This document shows, one piece after another, positions 8,136 to 17,664 of a DNA stretch of 48,250 nt. Below the pieces are notes generated by a model that was given only the letters and a program-made list of their open reading frames with translations, did no database searches and was not told the DNA's origin. The number at the start of each line of letters is the position of its first letter. Within the stretch, counting starts at the first letter, position 1. The stretch is from Patescibacteria group bacterium (lineage in GTDB: Bacteria; Patescibacteriota; Dojkabacteria; JAKAPS01): NCBI GenBank assembly GCA_025450075.1, contig JANWIC010000014.1:1-48250 (forward strand), in the 5' to 3' direction. The translations under genes were made by a program, and so were the position numbers.

Positions 8136-9601
8136 TCCTGTGCTTTTTCCGTAACCACATATTGAATAGGTTTTCCGATTATGAGGCGAGTTTGTGCTTC
8201 AAGTGCAGGAATACCTGAGAAAAGAATACTGACAAACGGAAAACTTATCCATTGCAGCAAAGAAAATCCTCTTCTGAAATATGACCATTCAGCAGGCTTT
8301 TTAGGTGCAAACAGCGCTTCAATATAGAAGACGGAAAGCATCAATACGGTTGTTGCAGTAAGTATCTTACTAATAATTGCAGGAAGGGAATAGGAAAGAA
8401 TATTTCGGGAAAATGCCGGATTAAGAGCGGAAGGAAGAGAAAGACCAAAAAACAAAATAAATGGGGTGAGGGCCCATTCAAATGATTTCCTAATTTGTTG
8501 GGAAATATATAATACTTTAAGGGAGAACGGAATCTTTTTGTTCTTACTAATATTAGGAAGAGAGTAACTGATCTCAGAAGCACCCCATGCCCATCTGCGA
8601 ATCTGTACATATTGTTCTTTAAGGCTTCTGATATATCCTTTAGCCTTTACTGCATCAAGGGAAATTGGAATGTAGAGATGGACAATTTTAAGATCTTTTC
8701 CATAATACATAATTGTTTCCCAAAATATCCTTTCATCTTCTGGAATAATATCAGGTGACCAGTAATTAACTTTATGGAGCGTATCAAGACATAAAGCATA
8801 GATAGCAAAGTTTTGTGACCGGTGGGGTTTAAGTGCAATGCCAAGCTGCCATTGGATTGAAAATGTTGCAATCATTCTTGAGATAAAAGAAACCTGCCAA
8901 ATGTTGTTGAAAAACATCAGGAGCGGTTGGTAGATTCTCTTTTCTCTATCAGGCTCAGTAAGAAAACAATACGTTAATCGGGCCATATACTGAGCATGTT
9001 GTCTTCCATCAGAGTCACAAGAGGTTACTAATACATGCTTCGGATCAATCTCATGCTCCATTATATATTTATAAAGCTCCTGAGCAGCATAATTTTCGTT
9101 TGATGCTTTTCCGATAATTTCACCAGCCACGATTCGATGTCTTGTAATGATGATATCTAAAAAGTGTTCTTTGAATTCTTCTTTAAGTTGTTGCGCAATC
9201 TCATATCCCTTTTCCAGTCTTTCTTCCGTAGCAAGAAGCAATAGTTTTCTTTCTTTCGGATAATTACCATCTACAATGCATTGGATAGTAGGACGCAAAA
9301 CTTCAATACCTTCATTAGCATAAGGAATCATTATCGCTTGATAAATATCATGCCAATCTATGTCCTCATGCAATTTATCCAGCTCTTCTATCCAATTTGT
9401 ATCCATGACACGTTTCACTTTTCTGGATGAAATCATCATAAGGATAACAAGGCTGATTGCCTCGTATACGAAATATATGCAGTAAAAGACAACAATATAT
9501 GCTACAGCAATAGGGGCAATAAAAGACATCAGGATCATGATAAGGACAAATCCCCATGTAATCAGACCGGGAATCATTTCCACTAAACGCTTGTTAGTCA
9601 T
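8132..9601 (-). CDS. Membrane-bound family 2-type glycosyltransferase
   Basis: The protein, 489 aa, has two hydrophobic segments at residues 13-55, a cytoplasmic glycosyltransferase domain, and several membrane spans after residue 370. Catalytic signatures are visible: SCDSDGRQH (DxD), EDERIFW (the acidic ED pair) and QIRRW, matching the QxxRW of processive GT2 enzymes. The acceptor and sugar are unknown; a role in cell-envelope polysaccharide is inferred. It is convergent with cca (4-base overlap) and divergent from the beta-CASP gene. Confidence 0.75.
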   Translation of the reverse strand: MTNKRLVEMIPGLITWGFVLIMILMSFIAPIAVAYIVVFYCIYFVYEAISLVILMMISSRKVKRVMDTNWIEELDKLHEDIDWHDIYQAIMIPYANEGIEVLRPTIQCIVDGNYPKERKLLLLATEERLEKGYEIAQQLKEEFKEHFLDIIITRHRIVAGEIIGKASNENYAAQELYKYIMEHEIDPKHVLVTSCDSDGRQHAQYMARLTYCFLTEPDREKRIYQPLLMFFNNIWQVSFISRMIATFSIQWQLGIALKPHRSQNFAIYALCLDTLHKVNYWSPDIIPEDERIFWETIMYYGKDLKIVHLYIPISLDAVKAKGYIRSLKEQYVQIRRWAWGASEISYSLPNISKNKKIPFSLKVLYISQQIRKSFEWALTPFILFFGLSLPSALNPAFSRNILSYSLPAIISKILTATTVLMLSVFYIEALFAPKKPAEWSYFRRGFSLLQWISFPFVSILFSGIPALEAQTRLIIGKPIQYVVTEKAQD

Positions 9602-9756
9602 GAAATATCAGTAATATACGGCATTATTGTATCTTAAAGTAGCTCATATGCCAAGTAGATTCAATTTCCTATCCCTTTACATTTCTTCAAAAGAGTGGTA
9701 AAAATTATGTCACTTGCTTTTCTATGAGCAAATTAGTTAGAATTACATAATATTTG

Positions 9757-11157
9757 ATGAATTTAGAAAAAAAAATTATGATATCGATTAGATTTTTAGG
9801 AGCTGATAGGGAAGTTACTGGTTCATGTTACTTACTGGATTACGATGGTTTTAAAGTTGTAGTGGACTGCGGACTATACCAGGGCGATGATGAACTTGAA
9901 AAACGAAATTCCCAAGATTTCCTTTTTGATCCGCAAGATGTGAATGCTTTGCTCCTGACACATGCGCATCTTGACCACTGTGGACTTATTCCAAAACTTG
10001 TGAAACATGGTTTTCGGGGTAAAATATTCCTTACACAACCGACTCGCGACATTTTTGAAATAACGGCATATGATACTGCAAAAATTCAAAAAGAGGATGC
10101 AATGCGTGATCCGCAATCACAAATAATCTACAATGCCGGAGATGTCGTTAATTCTTTGGCAAAATGTGTAACTGTAAAGTTTAATGAGAAAATGAAGATG
10201 ACGGATAATTTCTTTGTCACCTTCAAACATGCCGGTCATATTCTTGGCTCAGCATACCTGTATATGGAAATTGAGGATAAGAAGATTTTATTCTCAGGTG
10301 ATTTGGGGCATAAAGGCCAAAGCATTATTAAACCAGTTGATTACAGCGAAGATGTAGATTATTTAATTATTGAATCAACCTATGGAAATCGTGTCCATAA
10401 GCCTAAAGCTGAAAGCGAACAGGAATTAATCGACACGGTAAATGATACAGTGAAAAACCAGGGGAATATTATTATTCCTTCGTTTGCAATTGAACGTACG
10501 CAAGAGCTGATATATAACTTTAAGGATTTTATCAAAGAAGGAAGAATGACACCGGTCAATGTATACATAGACAGTCCGATGGCTGGAAAAGTGACACAGG
10601 TATTTTCCAAATATGTGAACGAGTACAATAATGAAGCGAAGGATATCGTACTCAAAGGAGATAACCCTTTCTATTTTGAACAACTGAAATTTATTCAGGA
10701 TGCAAAGCGATCAAAGCGAATAGCATCTCGTAACATTGGAAAAAACAAAAAAGGGGAAAGTATTGTCGTAATTGCAGGCTCAGGAATGTGTACCGGTGGA
10801 AGAATCCTAACCTATCTTATGCGAAATCTTCCGTTATCACGATCTTCAGTCATATTTGCTGGATACCAGGCAGAAGGAACACTTGGTCGTGAGATTGTCG
10901 ATGGAGAAAAAGAAGTATATATCTATGGGAAAAAAGTCTCAGTTAGGGCAAATATTGTCACATTAGGAGGTTTTTCTGCACATGGGGACAAAGTTGATTT
11001 ACTTGATTTCATCTCTAATATGCAAAAGAAACCAAAAAAGGTATTTGTTTGTCATGGAGATGAACAAATTTCACTTGAATTTGCCGATACTGTTAAATCA
11101 ACTTTTGGCATAGAAGCAATTGTTCCTTACTATAACTCACAGGAAGTCCTTGAATAA
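9757..11157 (+). CDS. Beta-CASP metallo-beta-lactamase ribonuclease
   Basis: Motifs of the MBL/beta-CASP nucleases appear in order: HAHLDHCG (zinc site), HAGHILGSAY, SGDLG, ESTYGNR, then the beta-CASP SGMCTGGR, GFSAHGD and VCHGD. Such enzymes process or degrade RNA. The protein is closer in layout to the bacterial/archaeal CPSF-like group without KH domains than to RNase J; that is inference. The ATG at 9757 gives 466 aa. An in-frame ATG at 9778 (MISIRFLGA) is an equally good start by homology. No Shine-Dalgarno sequence is present before either. Confidence 0.88.
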   Translation: MNLEKKIMISIRFLGADREVTGSCYLLDYDGFKVVVDCGLYQGDDELEKRNSQDFLFDPQDVNALLLTHAHLDHCGLIPKLVKHGFRGKIFLTQPTRDIFEITAYDTAKIQKEDAMRDPQSQIIYNAGDVVNSLAKCVTVKFNEKMKMTDNFFVTFKHAGHILGSAYLYMEIEDKKILFSGDLGHKGQSIIKPVDYSEDVDYLIIESTYGNRVHKPKAESEQELIDTVNDTVKNQGNIIIPSFAIERTQELIYNFKDFIKEGRMTPVNVYIDSPMAGKVTQVFSKYVNEYNNEAKDIVLKGDNPFYFEQLKFIQDAKRSKRIASRNIGKNKKGESIVVIAGSGMCTGGRILTYLMRNLPLSRSSVIFAGYQAEGTLGREIVDGEKEVYIYGKKVSVRANIVTLGGFSAHGDKVDLLDFISNMQKKPKKVFVCHGDEQISLEFADTVKSTFGIEAIVPYYNSQEVLE

Positions 11158-11195
11158 AGGATGGGAAGATTGGTATAGTAGTACTAATCTTGCAC

Positions 11196-12281
11196 ATGAG
11201 AAATATCTTAATTCTTTACGTTCATACTGATGAGGCACATGCTGCTTATGCGCAAGCTATCTATTCACTTCTCGATCCCGCCAAATTCAATGTAGAAATT
11301 TGTGATGAAATAGGGTTTAATCATTTCCTCCGAAGTGCTCCCAAAAAATATGGTACGTTGCTTGCACATCCACTTTTACGAGAATCTGCGTACTCATTAA
11401 GTAATATATCGATGGTTAGTTCTAAAATTAAACATGGAATTCGTCAAGCTACACGTACCCATTACTCAGATTTTGAAAAATATATTCCGGATTTTATACT
11501 TTCTGTACACCCTTTAACAAATATGATTGCAAGTGAATGTGGACAGCAAATGCACATACAATCAGGCATTTGTATATTTCCTCCATTTAAAGTGCATCAA
11601 TTATGGAGAAGTCCGGTTAATCATGTCATTGTACCGTTCCAAGAGACGGCTGATATTTGCAAAAAGATGGGACTTCCGGCTACTCCACTTACTTATCCTG
11701 TCAGGAAATGGCTATTATCACCTGATGTCCATATTGCAGATGCTTTTGCCTCACTTAATCTTCCGCAACAATATACCGTCCTTTTATCTGTTGGAGGTGA
11801 AAAGATAGCTAAAAAGGATATTTATTCTGTAATGAAAAAACTTGAAAGAAAGGCAAACCTTCTTATCTTTTGCGGAGATTTTGAAGATATAAAGAATGAA
11901 CTAGAGAAAGATCAGATAATTACTCAAAACCCGCATGTTAGAATACTTGGCCATACAGAAAATATTAGGGATATATTACTTATCAGTAACATTCATCTTA
12001 TGAGATCCGAAGCTAATTTTTTCTATGAAACGATGGCAACAAATACAATCCCGTATTTTTATACGATTGCAAGGTGTCAAGATAAACCGATTGCAAATTT
12101 ACTCATGCAAAAGCAACTTGGCGAATACGGGCCGATTGATCAGCTTTTAAACAAACTGATCCTTTCAGAGGATCAGTTAGCATTATTTAGAGAAAGGATC
12201 AGAAAATATCTTGAAGAAATTCATTTGTATACTGAAGAATCTCTGTTTAATAATTTCTTTTCCTCAATTTTTCCTACCTAA
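11196..12281 (+). CDS. Putative GT-B fold glycosyltransferase (MurG/MGDG-synthase-like)
   Basis: The 361-aa protein begins with a Rossmann-like strand (MRNILILYVHTD) and has PDFILSVHP, as in the N-domain of diacylglycerol glucosyltransferases. The C-domain has VLLSVGGEKIAKKDI, a nucleotide-sugar-like VRILGHTENIRDIL, and a SEANFFYETMATNTIPYF segment where GT28 enzymes bind the UDP-sugar. No membrane span is seen. The start is the ATG at 11196; the TTG at 11190 is two codons upstream. A TATAGT at 11174-11179 may be its -10 box. Substrate unknown. It overlaps glyA by 4 bases tail to tail. Confidence 0.5.
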   Translation: MRNILILYVHTDEAHAAYAQAIYSLLDPAKFNVEICDEIGFNHFLRSAPKKYGTLLAHPLLRESAYSLSNISMVSSKIKHGIRQATRTHYSDFEKYIPDFILSVHPLTNMIASECGQQMHIQSGICIFPPFKVHQLWRSPVNHVIVPFQETADICKKMGLPATPLTYPVRKWLLSPDVHIADAFASLNLPQQYTVLLSVGGEKIAKKDIYSVMKKLERKANLLIFCGDFEDIKNELEKDQIITQNPHVRILGHTENIRDILLISNIHLMRSEANFFYETMATNTIPYFYTIARCQDKPIANLLMQKQLGEYGPIDQLLNKLILSEDQLALFRERIRKYLEEIHLYTEESLFNNFFSSIFPT

Positions 12282-13618
12282 TCAATTCCTGGAATAGGGA
12301 AGCGGGATGAAAATTCTTTCACATCCAGTCTGATTCCCTGCAATACTTTATCTTTAGCAATCTCTTCTTTAAATCTTATTCTTAGGTCTTTATGTTCTTT
12401 CGTAAGTTTTGATTGAATATATCCATACCCTTTAATACAAGTGATTACCTGATGCATAAAGGATGCGATTGTTTCCATTTCATTTTCTTTCATTCCTCTT
12501 GTTGTAACGGCAGGAGTTCCAAGTCGAATTCCTGAAGGGAAGTATGGTGAGTTTGGATCAGCAGGAATCGTATTTTTATTCACGGTAATATTTGCTGCCT
12601 CAAGTGCTTTTTCAACATACCAGCCATTCATGTTATCAGGAAGAAAATTCATTCTCATGAGATGGTTTTGTGTTCCGCCACCAACAAGTGAGTAACCATA
12701 GGAAAGAAGTTTATATGCAAGAACATGGGCATTCGTTACAATCTGTTTTCCATACTCCTTAAAATCATCACGAGATGCTTCTTCCAGTGCAACTGCAATT
12801 GCCGCCGTCACATTATTATGCGGTCCCCCCTGCAGGCCAGGGAAAATAGCGGATTCAATTTTTTTTGCAAGATCCGGATCTTTATCAATACCTGATTGGG
12901 TTACCATGACAATACCTCCTCGAGGGCCTCGAAGCGTCTTATGAGTGGTGGATGTAACAATGTGGGCATATGGGACTGGACTTGGATGTACTCCTGCTAT
13001 GATAAGCCCGGCGACATGGGCAATATCAGCTGCAAAATATGCACCAACACTATCTGCAATTTGTCTAAATCTCTCATAATCAAAAAGCTTTTCATATGCA
13101 GTTGCTCCACACCATATTAATTTTGGCTTATGTTTTTTTACTAGTTTTTCTATCTGATCATAATCAATATCTCCTTCAGGAGTATTGCCATATTGGAGGC
13201 TATGAAAAAATTTTCCAGTTACTGAAACTTTCCATCCGTGTGTTAAGTGGCCGCCATCAAGCAGGGAATGTCCCATGATCGAGTCACCAGGCTGACAAAG
13301 AGCTGCATACACGCTAAAATTTGCTGGAGAGCCTGAATATGGTTGTACATTTGCATATGGGACATGGAATAGGTCTTGTGCACGTTTTTGTGCAAGAATT
13401 TCCACATCATCAATATACATATTTCCTCCATAATATCGTCTTTTAGGAAATCCTTCAGAATATTTATCTGTCATAATGGATCCAAGGGCTTCAAGCACTG
13501 CAACACCTGCATAATTTTCAGAAGGGATAAGTTCAATACCTGTTTTTTGTCTTTCTTCTTCATCCTTTATCGCTTTGTATACGAGAGGATCCGTTTTTTG
13601 GATTGCTGAATAGTTCAT
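12278..13618 (-). CDS. glyA: Serine hydroxymethyltransferase
   Basis: This PLP enzyme interconverts serine and glycine and charges tetrahydrofolate with a one-carbon unit. The protein is 446 aa, with IELIPSENY near residue 30, the substrate loop YYGGNMYID, and the PLP lysine in STTHKTLRGPRGG. The C-terminal SGIRLGTPAVTTRGM is also typical. It is monocistronic on the minus strand. Its stop overlaps the end of the convergent putative glycosyltransferase gene. No neighbour of one-carbon metabolism is seen. Confidence 0.95.
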   Translation of the reverse strand: MNYSAIQKTDPLVYKAIKDEEERQKTGIELIPSENYAGVAVLEALGSIMTDKYSEGFPKRRYYGGNMYIDDVEILAQKRAQDLFHVPYANVQPYSGSPANFSVYAALCQPGDSIMGHSLLDGGHLTHGWKVSVTGKFFHSLQYGNTPEGDIDYDQIEKLVKKHKPKLIWCGATAYEKLFDYERFRQIADSVGAYFAADIAHVAGLIIAGVHPSPVPYAHIVTSTTHKTLRGPRGGIVMVTQSGIDKDPDLAKKIESAIFPGLQGGPHNNVTAAIAVALEEASRDDFKEYGKQIVTNAHVLAYKLLSYGYSLVGGGTQNHLMRMNFLPDNMNGWYVEKALEAANITVNKNTIPADPNSPYFPSGIRLGTPAVTTRGMKENEMETIASFMHQVITCIKGYGYIQSKLTKEHKDLRIRFKEEIAKDKVLQGIRLDVKEFSSRFPIPGID

Positions 13619-13762
13619 TGGATAGTGAAATAATATAATATATCGGGTTGTAGGGATATGTTATATCATGTGCATGTAAGCTAATATTTGTATTATATCA
13701 TTTTCTTTCGTTATTCCCAAAAAGAGTTCTTCTGGTGTATAGTGTTTGAGTTAAGAAAAAGT

Positions 13763-15259
13763 ATGTCATTCACACTCACTGCTAAAAAACTTGATCTTTC
13801 ATCAGGCGGGGAATATGTTGTCCTTTTACACGAAGATACTGCAGAAAACTTTGGTGTACACCCGGGAGATCACATCATCCTCTCAAAAGAAAAAAATCAT
13901 GAATTTTTATGTGTCGTCAATACAACAAAAGACGATGTGAATTCAAAGCATATTGGTCTATATGAAGAAGTCGCACAAAAATATGATATTGATTCAGGTG
14001 ATCCAATATTAATAACTTTAAGTACAACGCCATTAAGCGTCGAATATATAAGGAAGAAGATTAAAAAACATGAGTTAAATTATGAGGAAATTGAAGAGAT
14101 ACTCAAGGATATTGTATCAGGAAAGTTAGGAGTAATTGAAAAAACATACTTTCTTTCAACAATATATAACCCTGGATACAATGATGAAGAATTATACTCT
14201 TTGACAAAAGCAATGGCTGCGACAGGGGAAATTCTTCACTTTGATGGCATCGTTGCTGATAAACACTCAATTGGTGGGGTCGCAGGGAAGGGAATTACTC
14301 CTCTTGTAGTAGCAATTGTTTCCTCTTTCGGGGTTACTATGCCAAATACTTCGACCAGATCTATCACAACACCAGCTGGAACTACCGATATACTTGAAAC
14401 TGCAATGAAAGTAAACTTCACGACAAAAGAAGTGAAAGATATGATTGAAAAGAACCATAGTTGTATGGTGTGGGGAGGGGGATTAAATATTGCTCCTGCT
14501 GATGATGAATTAATTCGGATAGAACGTCCTTTAGGGATTGAATCTTTTGATAAGTTTCTGGTGAGTATTATTGCAAAAAAGATTGCAACGGGAGTAAACA
14601 AGCTTGTATTGGATATTCCAATGGGAGAAGGAACTAAAATTTCAAACCCGGAAGATGCTAAGGTCTTAGGTGATAAATTCGTAACCCTAGGGGCAAAATT
14701 CGGAATCGATATTCAAGTCCATACTCGAGAAGTAAAAGGAATTGACGGAAATGCAATTGGACCTGTTCTTGAAATGCGCGAGGTATTATATATTTTCGAA
14801 AACAGTCCTGAAAAATCAAAACAATTAGAACAGGAAGCAATTCTATTAGCAGGCATGCTTCTTGAAATGTGTAGTATTGCATCAGTTGGAAATGGTTATC
14901 AAATGGCACAAGAATCACTTTCCAATGGTAATGCATTAACCGCTTTTAAACGAATTTCACAAATACAAGGAGGGAGGGAAGATATCCATTCATCCCAATT
15001 CGTTCCTGCACAGCATTCACTTCGCTTTATGGCATCGATTGAGGGAAGAATTAACGGAATAAAGAATAAGGATATGATTGCTCTTGCAAGGATACTTGGC
15101 TGCCCTCTTGATAAAGCTGCCGGGATATATTTGCACAAGACGATAGGGGATCAGGCAGTAAAAGGTCAACCGATGTTTTCCATATATGCAAGTAATGAAG
15201 AACGTCTTCAACTCGGACTTACCTATATACAATCCCACAATCTTTTTGAGATAGTATAA
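13763..15259 (+). CDS. AMP phosphorylase (archaeal-type thymidine phosphorylase family)
   Basis: In archaea this enzyme splits AMP with phosphate to adenine and ribose-1,5-bisphosphate, feeding type III RuBisCO; several CPR genomes carry the same route. The N-terminal extension (about residues 1-85) before the phosphorylase core is typical of the AMP form. The core has DKHSIGGVAGKGITP and STRSITTPAGTTD, matching SSRAIT-type AMP phosphorylases rather than the SSRAL-type thymidine enzymes. Length is 498 aa. I start at the ATG at 13763; a longer frame has 25 extra residues with no family match. A -10-like TATAGT lies at 13738-13743. The RuBisCO and R15P isomerase genes are not in this window. 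Confidence 0.85.
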   Translation: MSFTLTAKKLDLSSGGEYVVLLHEDTAENFGVHPGDHIILSKEKNHEFLCVVNTTKDDVNSKHIGLYEEVAQKYDIDSGDPILITLSTTPLSVEYIRKKIKKHELNYEEIEEILKDIVSGKLGVIEKTYFLSTIYNPGYNDEELYSLTKAMAATGEILHFDGIVADKHSIGGVAGKGITPLVVAIVSSFGVTMPNTSTRSITTPAGTTDILETAMKVNFTTKEVKDMIEKNHSCMVWGGGLNIAPADDELIRIERPLGIESFDKFLVSIIAKKIATGVNKLVLDIPMGEGTKISNPEDAKVLGDKFVTLGAKFGIDIQVHTREVKGIDGNAIGPVLEMREVLYIFENSPEKSKQLEQEAILLAGMLLEMCSIASVGNGYQMAQESLSNGNALTAFKRISQIQGGREDIHSSQFVPAQHSLRFMASIEGRINGIKNKDMIALARILGCPLDKAAGIYLHKTIGDQAVKGQPMFSIYASNEERLQLGLTYIQSHNLFEIV

Positions 15260-15336
15260 ATAAGATAGGAATCGATACTTATGGGGGTTTAATCTAAAAT
15301 AATGACATAAACCCTGTGCAAATTTCAAAAATATAG

Positions 15337-15342
15337 TATAAT
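15337..15342 (+). promoter_or_regulatory. Candidate -10 box of ychF
   Basis: TATAAT lies 20 nt before the ychF ATG. The expected leader is about 13-14 nt, without a Shine-Dalgarno sequence. Confidence 0.45.
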
Positions 15343-15362
15343 TACGAAATCATTTTACATCT

Positions 15363-16418
15363 ATGTCTTTATCAGTAGGTATTGTAGGGCTTCCGAATGT
15401 CGGAAAATCGACAATTTTTAATGCCTTAACAAAAAGTAGTGTACCTGCGGAAAACTATCCGTTTTGTACAATTGATCCTAATGTTGGTATTGTTCCTGTT
15501 CCCGACAAAAGGTTAGAAGTCCTTGACGGTATGGTCCATTCTAAACGAATTGTGCCAGCTGTTGTCCAGTTTGTTGATATTGCTGGTCTTGTAAAGGGAG
15601 CTGCAGAAGGGGAAGGATTAGGAAATCAATTTTTAAACCATATTCGAGAAGTTGATGCTATTGTCCATATCCTTCGTGTTTTTGATGATAAGAATGTTAC
15701 ACATGTAGAAGGCCGGGTAGATCCTCTTGAAGATCTAAGCATAATTCATACAGAAATTGGATTAAAAGATTTGGATGTATTGCAAAAGTTAATCAATAAC
15801 GAAGAAAAGAAAATAAAGGCGGGAGATAAGGATGCAGTCCGTAGATTGGATATTTTCAAACGTGTTTTTGAAGATTTAAGCACGGGAAATTTTGATCATA
15901 TTGCCGTTTCTGAAGAAGAAAAGGATATCATCAAAGACGCCAACCTTCTATTCCTAAAGCCTAGGCTTTATGTATTGAATGTATCAGATGAGCAACTAAA
16001 TCAGGAATTTGATTTACCTTTTCCATATATTAAGATATCTGCAAAGTTTGAAGCAGAACTTGCTTCACTTCCTGAAGATGAGAAGGAAGAATTTCTTGCA
16101 ATGGCTGGTATAAAGCAATCAGGACTGGAAGTTCTTGCTAAAGCTGCATATGAAACCTTAAACCTCATAAATTTCTTTACTGCGGGAGAAATGGAAGTAC
16201 GATCATGGACAATAAAGACGGGGACGAAGGCTCCACAAGCTGCCGGTGTCATTCATACCGATTTTATGAACAAGTTCATAAGATTAGAAGTTGTTGCCTA
16301 TGATGATTATGTCTCTTCAGGAGGTTGGAATGAAGCAAAAGAAAAAGGTTTACTTCGTTCAGAAGGAAAAGATTATACTGTATTGGATGGGGATATTGTT
16401 ATCGTACGGCATTCATAG
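15363..16418 (+). CDS. ychF: Ribosome-binding ATPase YchF (Obg family)
   Basis: The protein, 351 aa, opens with the P-loop GLPNVGKST at residues 8-16 and the switch region FCTIDPNVGIVPVPD, which is diagnostic for YchF/OLA1. DIAGLVKGAAEGEGLGNQFL gives the G3 motif; the C-terminal TGS domain ends around TVLDGDIVIVRHS. YchF hydrolyses ATP and binds ribosomes. Its last 20 bases overlap the 3' end of the convergent 6-phosphogluconolactonase-like gene. Confidence 0.95.
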   Translation: MSLSVGIVGLPNVGKSTIFNALTKSSVPAENYPFCTIDPNVGIVPVPDKRLEVLDGMVHSKRIVPAVVQFVDIAGLVKGAAEGEGLGNQFLNHIREVDAIVHILRVFDDKNVTHVEGRVDPLEDLSIIHTEIGLKDLDVLQKLINNEEKKIKAGDKDAVRRLDIFKRVFEDLSTGNFDHIAVSEEEKDIIKDANLLFLKPRLYVLNVSDEQLNQEFDLPFPYIKISAKFEAELASLPEDEKEEFLAMAGIKQSGLEVLAKAAYETLNLINFFTAGEMEVRSWTIKTGTKAPQAAGVIHTDFMNKFIRLEVVAYDDYVSSGGWNEAKEKGLLRSEGKDYTVLDGDIVIVRHS

Positions 16419-17124
16419 AACAATCCGTATATATTCTGACATCCTTCATTTTATGAATCACACTAAATGGAACAGTATGCAGTTTAAACCTTTTGCTGAC
16501 TGCTTCTTGAAGCTTTTGTTCTTTTTCTTTTCCTATTATATAGCAAAAAGCATGGTCGATTTTTGTTAAAAAGGAAATAGTCGTACTTATTCGGTATCGA
16601 AATTCATTTTTTCCAAAGGCATCATAATAGACTGCAAATTTTTCCGGATCCATAAATAGTTTGTCAAAATCAAATGTACTTTCCGGGAAGGGAAGTATAC
16701 CTGAAGTATGACCATCGGGTCCCATCCCTAAAACTGAAACAATGTGCATTTTTTGTCGGATACATTTGTGAAGAAAAAGATCAAATTCATTGGCACAAGT
16801 CTTCCCATCTGAAGAGAAATCTGCGACACGATAAGATTTAGATCCTTTTTCAGTGCAAAATTTGTAAAAAGAAGTGGCTTCCAATTGACCAAAATTTGCC
16901 TGCTCTGGATCATATCTCTCATCTATAACACTGAGTGTTAAGCCCTCAAAAGCAAACGAATCAGGTAAAAATGGGATAATCTTATCATAAAGCTGAAAAG
17001 CCGATCCGCCTGAAGCAAGAAAAAGGACATCTCCTTTTGCATGGATAAGGGAGGAAGCAATATCAGCAGCAGCTTTTTGGGAAAGATTCTGTGTGGTACC
17101 GAAACTATTATATAGATGAATCAT
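16399..17124 (-). CDS. pgl: 6-phosphogluconolactonase-like protein (glucosamine-6-phosphate isomerase superfamily)
   Basis: The protein, 241 aa, has LFLASGGSAFQLY, the DERYDP segment, NFGQLEAT, and LGMGPDGHTSGILP, the signature of 6-phosphogluconolactonase/glucosamine-6-phosphate deaminase folds. DERYDP and PDGHTSGILP favour the lactonase of the oxidative pentose phosphate pathway, but no zwf or gnd is nearby. The family also contains deaminases, so the exact substrate is uncertain. It is convergent with ychF and divergent from the rpsF operon. Confidence 0.72.
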   Translation of the reverse strand: MIHLYNSFGTTQNLSQKAAADIASSLIHAKGDVLFLASGGSAFQLYDKIIPFLPDSFAFEGLTLSVIDERYDPEQANFGQLEATSFYKFCTEKGSKSYRVADFSSDGKTCANEFDLFLHKCIRQKMHIVSVLGMGPDGHTSGILPFPESTFDFDKLFMDPEKFAVYYDAFGKNEFRYRISTTISFLTKIDHAFCYIIGKEKEQKLQEAVSKRFKLHTVPFSVIHKMKDVRIYTDCSMNAVR

Positions 17125-17225
17125 ATCCCTATTATATGGAATATTCGTGAAAATGCAAAAGGATGGCTAAATGTATCTTATTAAGGCTGTAGTTTACCCT
17201 GAAGTTTCTAAATCTTTGATTAGTG

Positions 17226-17254
17226 TTGAATTTTTCTTCTTAGTATGATATATT
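17226..17254 (+). promoter_or_regulatory. Promoter of the rpsF-ssb-rpsR operon
   Basis: TTGAAT (17226-17231) and TATATT (17249-17254) are separated by 17 nt. The start codon of rpsF is at 17297, so the leader would be about 35 nt. S18:S6 regulatory leader structure was not found by eye. Confidence 0.5.
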
Positions 17255-17296
17255 CTCTTTACTTAATACTACGTAATTTATTGTAGAAAACTGAAC

Positions 17297-17644
17297 ATGG
17301 CAAAACGAGATACAAAAGACCTCAGGAAGTATGAAATGATGGTCGTCATTAAAGCCTCTTTACCTGATACCCAAAAAAAACAAGCCCTAAAAAAGATTAC
17401 AGACCAATTGGTAACTCTTGGTGGATCTATTGAAGAAGAGCAAGTATGGGGAAAACGCCATCTTGCCTTTCCGATAAAGAAACAACAGGAAGGCTATTAT
17501 GTTGTATATAATCTCTTTATGAGACCTGAACAAGCAGCTGAATTTAATCGGCTTTTGAATATCGATTCAGATGTGTTACGATTCATTATTCGAAATGTGG
17601 ATGCATTTGAAAAGATAACCATGCATACTGAACAATCGAAATAA
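17297..17644 (+). CDS. rpsF: 30S ribosomal protein bS6
   Basis: bS6 binds the central domain of 16S rRNA together with bS18. The 115-aa sequence has the family pattern YEMMVVIKASL near the start, then a long helix (KQALKKITDQL), GGSIEEEQVWGKRHLAFPI and the strand GYYVVYNLFM, ending in a VLRFIIRN segment. It is the first gene of the rpsF-ssb-rpsR operon, with 20 nt to ssb. No Shine-Dalgarno sequence is present before the ATG. Confidence 0.95.
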   Translation: MAKRDTKDLRKYEMMVVIKASLPDTQKKQALKKITDQLVTLGGSIEEEQVWGKRHLAFPIKKQQEGYYVVYNLFMRPEQAAEFNRLLNIDSDVLRFIIRNVDAFEKITMHTEQSK

Positions 17645-17664
17645 CTTTATATTATCTTACACAT

